Below are positions 37,121-42,347 of a DNA stretch of 42,347 nucleotides, one piece after another. The notes under the pieces were generated by a model. It saw only the letters and a program-made list of their open reading frames with translations. It ran no database searches and was not told the origin of the DNA. Each line of letters starts with the position of its first letter. The first letter of the stretch is position 1. Where the stretch lies: the IMG/VR virus record IMGVR_UViG_3300012926_000001, positions 1-42,347 of that record; one strand, 5' to 3'. Made by a program: the position numbers and the translations under genes. Source of the stretch: a virus.

Positions 37121-37373
37121 TTCAAGACTCCTGATCTCAAGACATGGACCCGAGAGGAGCTTCGGAAACACCCCCCCACCCCCCTCTTAACGAGTTGGGT
37201 GAGAGAGAGCTTTAATGGACCGTCGTATCACTTACGGTTTCCACCTCTGTGCTTTCGTTTACCCTCGCGCACAGACCTAGCCCCCAGCGATTTGCTGTGA
37301 GACCTGAAACTTGCTACGCTTTGCACCTGTTCTGGTTGCGTAGTGCCGTTTCCCCGGCCCCTCAGCGATCAAT
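37121..37373. other. 253-bp non-coding stretch with hairpin
   Basis: No convincing gene. It contains a G-rich run on the minus strand (around 37168-37186) and a long imperfect hairpin at 37306-37352 (GAAAC and CTACGC arms pairing with GCGTAG and GTTTC). It separates the repressor transcript, which ends at the terminator next to it, from the next minus-strand genes, so a promoter or small RNA is likely here. I could not pick a convincing promoter. Confidence 0.5.
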
Positions 37374-37407
37374 AAAAAAGCCCTAGGCCAAAACCTCGGG
37401 CTTTTTT
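37374..37407. terminator. Bidirectional Rho-independent terminator
   Basis: AAAAAAGCCC and GGGCTTTTTT flank an inner AGG/CCT pair and a short loop, giving a strong hairpin with T runs on both sides. The TAG of the gene at 37383-37817 lies inside it. It should end the leftward transcript from the promoter at 38084-38112. Confidence 0.85.
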
Positions 37408-37817
37408 GTTTCAATTCCTTTCACCCGCGCGATCCAAAACTTCATCCGGTCGCAGCACGTCCGCCGTTCGCTGTCCGAGGTGGAGCGCATAAGGCTTTGA
37501 TAGGCCTCATCAATGGCCGCTTCGATCGCGTCGGGATCATGAATAATGGGGGGCGGGACACTCGCCACATCGGCTGGCCTAGCCTTTGCGCCCCTAGAGA
37601 CAGGCCCCATGCCTATGACATGGCCCCGGTTGAGGTTCCCTGCCTCAGCGCCCTCGGCGGCCGACGCTGGCGGATTCATAACCTCGGGGCACTTTTGTAA
37701 ACGGTCGGCCGATGGCGAACTACGGTGTTCATGGGATGGCGCACAGACAGATTGACGCGCACCATTAGAGTGCGGTTGCGCGGGCGGTGGGATTGTGGAG
37801 GCCGCAAAAGACCTCAT
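37383..37817 (-). CDS. Hypothetical protein
   Basis: A 144-residue protein. The first 85 residues are Pro/Ala/Ser-rich and probably disordered. The last 55 (D-A-I-E-A-A-I-D-E-A-Y-Q-S-L-M, R-R-T-C-C-D-R-M-K-F-W-I-A-R) form a conserved-looking helical domain. It is transcribed with the HTH regulator just upstream and ends within the terminator. Function unknown. Confidence 0.6.
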   Translation of the reverse strand: MRSFAASTIPPPAQPHSNGARQSVCAPSHEHRSSPSADRLQKCPEVMNPPASAAEGAEAGNLNRGHVIGMGPVSRGAKARPADVASVPPPIIHDPDAIEAAIDEAYQSLMRSTSDSERRTCCDRMKFWIARVKGIETKKPEVLA

Positions 37818-37833
37818 GCCGACGCAGTTCCCA

Positions 37834-38076
37834 TCATGCCGCTACCGTGTCATCGGCCGGCGGCGCTACAGGCTTTTTCTTGCCCCCATGGCGGTGCTGC
37901 CAAAGCTGAACGAGCGCCATCCCAATATTGAACGCAGGGTTCTCGGTTTCACCGGTCTTGATGCGGTGAATACTCGATTGCCCGACGACAACGCCATACA
38001 ATTCAAGGGCATCGGCGATTTCCTGCTCGGTCATGCCATCCTTAACGAGACTTTTGACGATGCCAGTGGGGTTCAT
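37834..38076 (-). CDS. Helix-turn-helix regulator (CI/Cro-like)
   Basis: An 80-residue protein. M-T-E-Q-E-I-A-D-A-L and G-Q-S-S-I-H-R-I-K form an XRE-type HTH, followed by a short helix and a Lys/Pro-rich tail. There is no protease domain, so it is not a RecA-cleavable repressor. The gene faces the rightward operon. Its predicted transcript starts almost at the ATG and no ribosome-binding site is present, like leaderless lambda cI mRNA from PRM. It probably represses the divergent promoter. Confidence 0.8.
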   Translation of the reverse strand: MNPTGIVKSLVKDGMTEQEIADALELYGVVVGQSSIHRIKTGETENPAFNIGMALVQLWQHRHGGKKKPVAPPADDTVAA

Positions 38077-38083
38077 GGGGCCG

Positions 38084-38112
38084 ATACTACGACACTACAA
38101 ATATTTATGCAA
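38084..38112 (-). promoter_or_regulatory. Leftward sigma-70 promoter for HTH regulator
   Basis: On the minus strand TTGCAT (38107-38112), 17 bases, TAGTAT (38084-38089). The expected start point falls at about 38077, immediately before the ATG at 38076. Confidence 0.65.
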
Positions 38113-38128
38113 TGAATCATAAAAGACG

Positions 38129-38157
38129 TTGACAGTTATGCGAACGCGCATTATAGT
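38129..38157 (+). promoter_or_regulatory. Rightward sigma-70 promoter for early operon
   Basis: TTGACA at 38129-38134, 17 bases, TATAGT at 38152-38157: a near-consensus promoter. The transcript would start near 38164 and cover the plus-strand operon to 3352 through the join. Confidence 0.85.
38138..38151. promoter_or_regulatory. Putative operator palindrome
   Basis: ATGCG-AACG-CGCAT is a perfect inverted repeat lying exactly between the -35 and -10 boxes of the rightward promoter. A dimeric HTH protein bound here would block RNA polymerase. Confidence 0.5.
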
Positions 38158-38190
38158 CGCCCCATGGTCACCCAACACATGGAGCGAGAG

Positions 38191-38424
38191 ATGGCTTACG
38201 GAATGTTTCTACCTGATGGCAACACCCTGGTTCCCACCGGCGTGTTCAACGCGATGCTCGATGATCTGCGCAATCAGTACCTCGACAACCGAGACGCCGC
38301 TCGCGATCGCAGTCGGTCACGCGACATGCGGTTGTTCTGCGCAAAGCTTGCCACCGTGTGTCGGCTGGCGCTTCGCTCCATCGAGCGCAGTCCTCATTGC
38401 CGCGCGCAGACGAGGATCACATGA
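38191..38424 (+). CDS. First early-operon protein, hypothetical
   Basis: A 77-residue protein. Start chosen at ATG 38191 because GGAGCGAG lies in the leader just before it; the ATG at 38164 would sit at the predicted transcript start. It has a hydrophilic N-terminus and basic C-terminal helix. The first gene after the early promoter is often a regulator or host-takeover factor, but no domain is seen. Confidence 0.6.
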   Translation: MAYGMFLPDGNTLVPTGVFNAMLDDLRNQYLDNRDAARDRSRSRDMRLFCAKLATVCRLALRSIERSPHCRAQTRIT

Positions 38425-38642
38425 ATCACTCAGCCCTCGGCCAAGCCCTCTTCGAGGTCTGTCAATCTCAGAACCTTCGGATGCTGGCCATCCAGGAAGC
38501 GGCGCGCACCGATGCGAAGCTCGATTGCCTCTACAAAATCTGGTTGCTCGCGACCGACACATCGGAGGATGAGCCGCGACATGTGCTCAACGAGGTCATT
38601 TCGCGCATCGAGAAGCTGGCGAAGGGTGGGTTGGGGCTATGA
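38421..38642 (+). CDS. Hypothetical helical protein
   Basis: A 73-residue protein, all-helical with acidic centre (T-S-E-D-E-P-R-H-V). ATG 38421 follows GAGGATCAC and overlaps the previous stop (ATGA). No recognised family. Confidence 0.6.
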   Translation: MNHSALGQALFEVCQSQNLRMLAIQEAARTDAKLDCLYKIWLLATDTSEDEPRHVLNEVISRIEKLAKGGLGL

Positions 38643-38830
38643 GATACCTCATCGTCTCCGATGGCGGCCTATTCTTCATAGGCGATGGCCAGTGGTCAAA
38701 GGAATATCCGGACGCAAAGCTGTTCCCAAACTTGCAAGCCGCGCGGCGCGTTGACGACAAGTTGTTGCGCACGACGGAGATCTACAGCGAAGAGGCCTAC
38801 GCGGAAGGCAAAGAGCCGGTGTCGCCATGA
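38639..38830 (+). CDS. Hypothetical small protein
   Basis: A 63-residue protein with a beta-rich N-terminus (R-Y-L-I-V-S-D-G-G-L-F-F-I-G-D-G) and acidic end. Coupled by four-base overlaps on both sides. Function unknown. Confidence 0.6.
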   Translation: MRYLIVSDGGLFFIGDGQWSKEYPDAKLFPNLQAARRVDDKLLRTTEIYSEEAYAEGKEPVSP

Positions 38831-39012
38831 CCGCCGGCAAAATCGCCTTGGGCTGTCTCGTGCTCGCCGTGCTGCTGCTGCTGGCCGATGACTTGGCGGC
38901 GCGCATTCCCGACTGGTACCGACGCCGTAGGCGGGAGCGCGAGATGCGCAAGTACAACCTCGCGGCCTTTCGCGGGGCCCGCAAGTTCGATGACCCTCGG
39001 TGGCCATCGTAA
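38827..39012 (+). CDS. Small single-pass membrane protein
   Basis: A 61-residue protein with one hydrophobic helix at residues 5-23 (I-A-L-G-C-L-V-L-A-V-L-L-L-L-A) followed by a very basic stretch (Y-R-R-R-R-R-E-R). Probably membrane-bound with its basic tail in the cytoplasm. Role unknown. Confidence 0.65.
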   Translation: MTAGKIALGCLVLAVLLLLADDLAARIPDWYRRRRREREMRKYNLAAFRGARKFDDPRWPS

Positions 39013-39329
39013 TGGGCCGCATCACGCAGCGGCTCGCCGACGAACTGGCCAAGGTCGCCACCGACAAAGGCAAGCTGATCGAGATCGGCTGGATCAGCGC
39101 CCTGCTGTACGTCGTCCCGAAGGATGCGTCAGAGACGCAGGTGAATGAGATGCATAAGGCGTTCTTCCTGGGTGCGCAGCATTTGTTCACCAGCATCATG
39201 TCGATCCTCGATCCGGGCGCCGAGCCAACCGAAAAAGATCTGCGCAGGATGGACCTGATTCACAACGAACTGGAAGTCTTCCGCAAGGAAGTGACAAGTC
39301 ATCATACCGCACCGGAGCGCAGCCAATGA
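39012..39329 (+). CDS. Conserved phage hypothetical protein
   Basis: A 105-residue protein; start at ATG 39012 overlapping the previous stop (TAATG). K-A-F-F-L-G-A-Q-H-L-F-T-S-I-M-S-I-L-D and E-K-D-L-R-R-M-D-L-I-H are motifs I recognise from early-region proteins of proteobacterial phages. Mostly helical. No function assigned. Confidence 0.7.
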   Translation: MGRITQRLADELAKVATDKGKLIEIGWISALLYVVPKDASETQVNEMHKAFFLGAQHLFTSIMSILDPGAEPTEKDLRRMDLIHNELEVFRKEVTSHHTAPERSQ

Positions 39330-39523
39330 CAGTAGATATCCCCCCGCGCCTCTACAGCGCGATCTTAGCCTCTTTGGATTTGGCCATCATGCGTTCCCCC
39401 GAGACCGGCTCGCTCAAAGGCGAATTCAGCGAGGCGCTGTGCTTTTTGGAGTCAAACCTGCACCAGCGCTTGGAGCGGGTCAGCGCTGAGCTGTCGATGT
39501 TTCATCGGCGGCAGGCGACGTGA
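39326..39523 (+). CDS. Hypothetical helical protein
   Basis: A 65-residue helical protein (A-I-L-A-S-L-D-L-A-I-M-R-S ... L-H-Q-R-L-E-R-V-S-A-E-L). Overlaps both neighbours (ATGA, TGATG). Function unknown. Confidence 0.6.
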   Translation: MTVDIPPRLYSAILASLDLAIMRSPETGSLKGEFSEALCFLESNLHQRLERVSAELSMFHRRQAT

Positions 39524-39678
39524 TGAAGATCAAAACGAATTTCGATCCGAAGCCTATCCCGATGCGCCAGTTCGATTGGGCCGCATGGGACGACGATACG
39601 CTCGATTACGATTCGCGCATGGGCTGGGGCGCAACGGAAGAGCAGGCAATAGCAGATTTACAGGAGAAGATGGAATGA
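39523..39678 (+). CDS. Conserved 51-residue phage protein
   Basis: This short gene fills the space before the ERF gene. Its product has K-P-I-P-M-R-Q-F-D-W-A-A-W-D-D-D-T and ends G-W-G-A-T-E-E-Q-A-I-A-D-L, a small conserved family in many siphoviruses and podoviruses, often near recombination genes. Its stop overlaps the ERF start. Confidence 0.8.
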   Translation: MKIKTNFDPKPIPMRQFDWAAWDDDTLDYDSRMGWGATEEQAIADLQEKME

Positions 39679-40541
39679 ATGCAGTAGTCACAACCGAACA
39701 GCCGGCCGATTCCATGATGAGCATGATCGAGCGAGCCGCGCGCGATCCTGCGGTCGATATAGACAAGCTGGAGCGGCTTTTCGCATTGCGCGAGCGGATG
39801 GTCGCGGAGGAGAAGAAGACCGCCTATAACGCCGCTATGTCGATTGTACAGGCCAAGATCAAGCCTGTGTACCGCGACGCGATGAACCAATCTACTAATT
39901 CAGCCTACGCGCGCTTAGAGACCATCTCGGATGCCATCACGCCGATCTACACGGCTGAGGGGTTCTCGCTTTCATTCGACACCGCCGATTCACCGAAGGC
40001 CGATCACATCCGCATTGTCTGCGAGGTAATGCATTCGGCCGGCCACTCGCAGTTCAAGCACTTCGACCTGGCGCTCGATAACGTTGGGCTCAAGGGCAAC
40101 CCGAATAAGACCGCGATTCAGGCGAGCGGTTCAACCATCTCATATGGCCGTCGCTACCTAAAATTGATGGTATTCGATGTGGTGCTCACGAACGAGGACA
40201 ACGACGGGCAAGCGCCGGAGCCGAAGATCCACGAGACCAAGGGCGACTCGCTCAATGTCGTTCCCATCGAGGAAGCGCAACCCTGGGCCGACAAGATGCT
40301 CGCAGCATTGGCCCTGGTGAACACAGAGAAGGTTGAGCCTGGCGTGCAGCTATTGCGCACCGAACGGATGCGAGCGATGAGGGTTCTGGACCTGCACGAT
40401 GAAATCAAGGGCAATAATGACCTGTACATCGCTGCGAGTCATCTCTTGCCTTCGAAGGCGCGCAGTGCTTGGAAGAAGTACAAAGCGATGGCCGAAGAGA
40501 TGCAGGAACAAGAAATGGCGAGCGATCCCCGCAATGGGTGA
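39675..40541 (+). CDS. erf: ERF-family single-strand annealing protein
   Basis: A 288-residue protein starting at ATG 39675, with CAGGAGAAG a few bases upstream. The core has Y-A-R-L-E-T-I-S-D-A-I-T-P-I-Y, F-S-L-S-F-D-T and G-S-T-I-S-Y-G-R-R-Y, the ERF signature. Family members form rings on ssDNA and anneal complementary strands for recombination-dependent replication or circularisation. The C-terminal third is a variable helical region. It is followed by the NinB-like and Ref-like genes, making a recombination module. Confidence 0.88.
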   Translation: MNAVVTTEQPADSMMSMIERAARDPAVDIDKLERLFALRERMVAEEKKTAYNAAMSIVQAKIKPVYRDAMNQSTNSAYARLETISDAITPIYTAEGFSLSFDTADSPKADHIRIVCEVMHSAGHSQFKHFDLALDNVGLKGNPNKTAIQASGSTISYGRRYLKLMVFDVVLTNEDNDGQAPEPKIHETKGDSLNVVPIEEAQPWADKMLAALALVNTEKVEPGVQLLRTERMRAMRVLDLHDEIKGNNDLYIAASHLLPSKARSAWKKYKAMAEEMQEQEMASDPRNG

Positions 40542-41004
40542 GCAGTCCTTCGTCCTGCCGCGCCTGCTCTCGCGTGAGCGTGCGATCGAGCGCATCGCCT
40601 CGGTCCTCAGGGGTCTATCGCAGGACCGCGCCTGGCGCGTCTCCGTGGCCGAGCACAAGCCATCGAGGAGTGATGCGCAGTGCCGCTATTTGAATGGCGT
40701 GTGCTACAAGATTTTGGGCGATGCGATCGGCTATGAGCGGGACGAGGTGAGCGAGTTTCTGTGCGGCACGTACTTTGGCTGGAAGACCAAGAAGGTACCG
40801 AAGAAGCCGAGTAACCCGATGGGACTGGAGAGCGTACCGGTGCGCACCACCACGACCAACGCCGATGGCAAACGCTCGGTCCTGGGCAAGCTCGAATTCG
40901 CCGATTACGTCGCGTTCTGCCAGCGCTTCGCCGCTTCCAAGGGCGTGTTCATTCCTGATCCTGACCCGGATTACGCGGCTCACCGCGAAGAGAAAGCGGC
41001 GTGA
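40534..41004 (+). CDS. NinB-like recombination protein
   Basis: A 156-residue protein starting at ATG 40534 inside the end of erf. R-S-D-A-Q-C-R-Y-L-N-G-V, Y-E-R-D-E-V-S-E-F-L-C and the late E-F-A-D-Y-V-A-F-C-Q-R-F segment match NinB/Orf-type recombination mediators. In lambda this type of protein loads recombinase onto SSB-coated DNA. The match is by motif only. Confidence 0.7.
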   Translation: MGEQSFVLPRLLSRERAIERIASVLRGLSQDRAWRVSVAEHKPSRSDAQCRYLNGVCYKILGDAIGYERDEVSEFLCGTYFGWKTKKVPKKPSNPMGLESVPVRTTTTNADGKRSVLGKLEFADYVAFCQRFAASKGVFIPDPDPDYAAHREEKAA

Positions 41005-41342
41005 TCCGCACCGGACAAACCCGCCATGCCAAGCGGTATGAGCGGTTGCGGGCCATCGGTTGCATTTGCTGTCGCCAAGAGAGCCCGTCAATCAGCACTC
41101 TGTTGCCGGCCGAAGTGCATCACCTCGTAGACCGCGGCTATCGCAAGCACTCAGGCGGCAATCAAGCCACGATCCCGCTCTGTGGGTGGCACCATAGGGG
41201 TGAGCCGATCATCGATCATTCGGTCACCTGGATGCGCGGGATGTTCGGCCCCTCGATGCGGTTGGAGTCGAAGCTGTTCACAGAAACGTATGGATCGCAA
41301 CGTGAGCTATTGGCCCGCGTCAATGAGATGCTGAAATCGTGA
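41001..41342 (+). CDS. Ref-like HNH nuclease (RecA-associated type)
   Basis: A 113-residue protein. C-I-C-C near residue 23, H-H-L-V-D-R-G-Y-R-K-H near 42 and A-T-I-P-L-C-G-W-H-H-R-G near 58 match the phage P1 Ref family of HNH nucleases that act with RecA filaments. It overlaps the NinB-like gene by four bases, consistent with a recombination module. Confidence 0.78.
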   Translation: MIRTGQTRHAKRYERLRAIGCICCRQESPSISTLLPAEVHHLVDRGYRKHSGGNQATIPLCGWHHRGEPIIDHSVTWMRGMFGPSMRLESKLFTETYGSQRELLARVNEMLKS

Positions 41343-41641
41343 CCCTGCAAAGCTACCTGCCGCGTCCTCTCACACAGATCGAACAGGAATCAGTTATGAC
41401 GAGAGTTGAGTTGATCCGCAAATGTGCGCTCATCGAGCGTGAACGCGACCTTGCGCGGGAAGAGGCGCTGCGCTATCGGGACCGGCTTTTGGCCATTTGC
41501 GCGGCGTGCCCGACATGTGACGGCAGCGGTGTGCTCATCGTCTCGGTCGACGATAGCGAGGTCATTCTCAAGTGCGATAAACCGATCGTGAAAACGGAAC
41601 CGTGTGATGACTGTGCTGACTTGAGAGAGCTTCTTTCATGA
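41339..41641 (+). CDS. Hypothetical protein with zinc-binding cysteines
   Basis: 100 residues if GTG 41339 (GTGA overlap) is used, 81 if the ATG at 41396, which has AGGAA upstream, is used. A charged coiled-coil helix is followed by C-P-T-C-D-G-S-G and later C-D-D-C, a DnaJ-like cysteine pair arrangement that would bind one zinc. Function unknown. Confidence 0.6.
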   Translation: MTLQSYLPRPLTQIEQESVMTRVELIRKCALIERERDLAREEALRYRDRLLAICAACPTCDGSGVLIVSVDDSEVILKCDKPIVKTEPCDDCADLRELLS

Positions 41642-42180
41642 GCTGTAACGTCGAGGGGTGTGAGAGCAAGATGCACGCGCGCGGCATGTGCGGCAAGCAC
41701 TATCGGCGATGGCACGATAACGGTCATACCGAATTGACGAATGGCGCTGGCTGTCCAGACGTGTACGAGCGTTTCGCCTTCAACGGGAAGCGCGCCGAGT
41801 CTGGCTGTCTTGAGTGGAGCGGCAAGCTGCAAAAGACGGGGTATGCGCGCACCAAATACGAAGGCGCTCCGCAAATGGTCCATCGCGTGGCATGGCAAAT
41901 CACCAATGGACCGATTCCTATAGGTCTGTTCGTCCTGCACAAATGTGATAACCGAAAATGTTTCGAGATTTCCCATCTATTTCTTGGGACGCTCAAGGAT
42001 AATTCCATCGATTGTGCAGCAAAACGCAGGCATCCCCGTGTCCGTCTTACTGAAAGCGACGTGACTGCTATCAGGGCAAGTCGTGAGCCTGGCGATGTTC
42101 TTGCGGAAAGGTTCGGGATCTCCCGCAAACACGTATATGCAGTTCGACGCCGCGTATATTGGAATGAGGCGCAGCCGTGA
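41638..42180 (+). CDS. Free-standing HNH homing-type endonuclease
   Basis: A 180-residue protein. An N-terminal zinc motif (C-N-V-E-G-C ... C-G-K-H-Y-R-R-W) is followed by the HNH region (V-H-R-V-A-W, L-H-K-C-D-N-R-K-C, H-L-F-L-G-T-L-K-D-N) and a C-terminal HTH (V-L-A-E-R-F-G-I-S-R-K-H-V-Y). This layout is common among mobile phage endonucleases. It sits inside the early operon with a four-base overlap upstream. Confidence 0.88.
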   Translation: MSCNVEGCESKMHARGMCGKHYRRWHDNGHTELTNGAGCPDVYERFAFNGKRAESGCLEWSGKLQKTGYARTKYEGAPQMVHRVAWQITNGPIPIGLFVLHKCDNRKCFEISHLFLGTLKDNSIDCAAKRRHPRVRLTESDVTAIRASREPGDVLAERFGISRKHVYAVRRRVYWNEAQP

Positions 42181-42347
42181 AAAGGTATTACACGAATGAA
42201 CTCGATTCTCGCGTCTTCGAGCACCCCGACGGCCCGTTCGTGCTCTATGCGGAGCATGCGGCGCGCGTGAAGGTGCTCGAAATGGCACTGACAGCCTGCA
42301 GCAACGAATGCTTGGATGAGCACTGCAATGTCTACAAGATCGTGCAA
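42177..42347 (+). CDS. 5' part of small phage protein spanning the genome join
   Basis: GTG at 42177 overlaps the preceding TGA (GTGA). The frame reads V-K-R-Y-Y-T-N-E-L-D-S-R-V-F and runs off the window end into the repeated sequence. It is completed at 1-156 to give 67 residues. Confidence 0.75.
   Translation, partial: MKRYYTNELDSRVFEHPDGPFVLYAEHAARVKVLEMALTACSNECLDEHCNVYKIVQ
42225..42347. repeat. Right copy of 123-bp terminal direct repeat
   Basis: Identical to bases 1-123. See the left copy for interpretation. Confidence 0.97.

Noticed and set aside
37300-37355. tRNA gene
   Set aside because: The hairpin lacks D and T arms and a CCA-type acceptor; no tRNA consensus found.

Overview
The window is an essentially complete tailed-phage genome. 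Its first 123 bases are repeated exactly at its end (1-123 = 42225-42347), and a small gene reads through the join, so the unit is a circular or circularly permuted molecule of about 42,224 bp. The protein set points to a short-tailed (podovirus-type) phage of a Gram-negative, probably proteobacterial host: a P22-type portal, a gp10-like tail stabilisation protein, a gp4-like adaptor, internal virion proteins, beta-helix tailspikes, a lambda R-type endolysin and a nested Rz/Rz1 spanin pair. I see no integrase, DNA polymerase, helicase, primase, tRNA or CRISPR array.

Two transcription units diverge from a control region at about 38.08-38.16 kb. A consensus promoter (38129-38157) drives the rightward plus-strand operon, which runs from 38.2 kb through the join to 3.35 kb. 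It holds tightly overlapped small genes, an ERF single-strand annealing protein, a NinB-like protein, a Ref-like nuclease, a free HNH endonuclease, a dCMP deaminase and several small zinc-finger-like proteins. A second promoter (38084-38112) drives a leaderless helix-turn-helix regulator on the minus strand.

The rest of the minus strand (37.1 to 3.3 kb) carries, in transcription order: a possible replication-linked protein, a small HTH protein, a membrane protein, a VRR-NUC nuclease, a RAMP-like protein flanked by two pentamer arrays, a Q-like late regulator, a GIY-YIG nuclease, two large receptor-binding or appendage proteins, TerS, TerL, an S74 fibre, portal, scaffold, capsid, an Ig-domain protein, a glycosyltransferase/methyltransferase group, the tail and ejection proteins, a tailspike, and the lysis genes. 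The two operons converge at 3.33-3.35 kb.

Three things stand out. (1) Two strictly phased arrays of a degenerate pentamer, GGYNN on the transcribed strand (25 units at 35471-35592, 16 units at 34754-34831), bracket a gene whose product has RAMP/Cas7-like motifs. (2) The capsid gene is split by a group I intron with an HNH gene, whose splice sites can be read to the base. A 35-nt insertion just upstream also obeys group I boundary rules (13-bp guide pairing with U.G at the splice site, terminal G) but has no catalytic core. (3) The large terminase carries an intein at its nuclease motif, and a complete HNH endonuclease lies out of frame inside that intein while the intein frame stays open.
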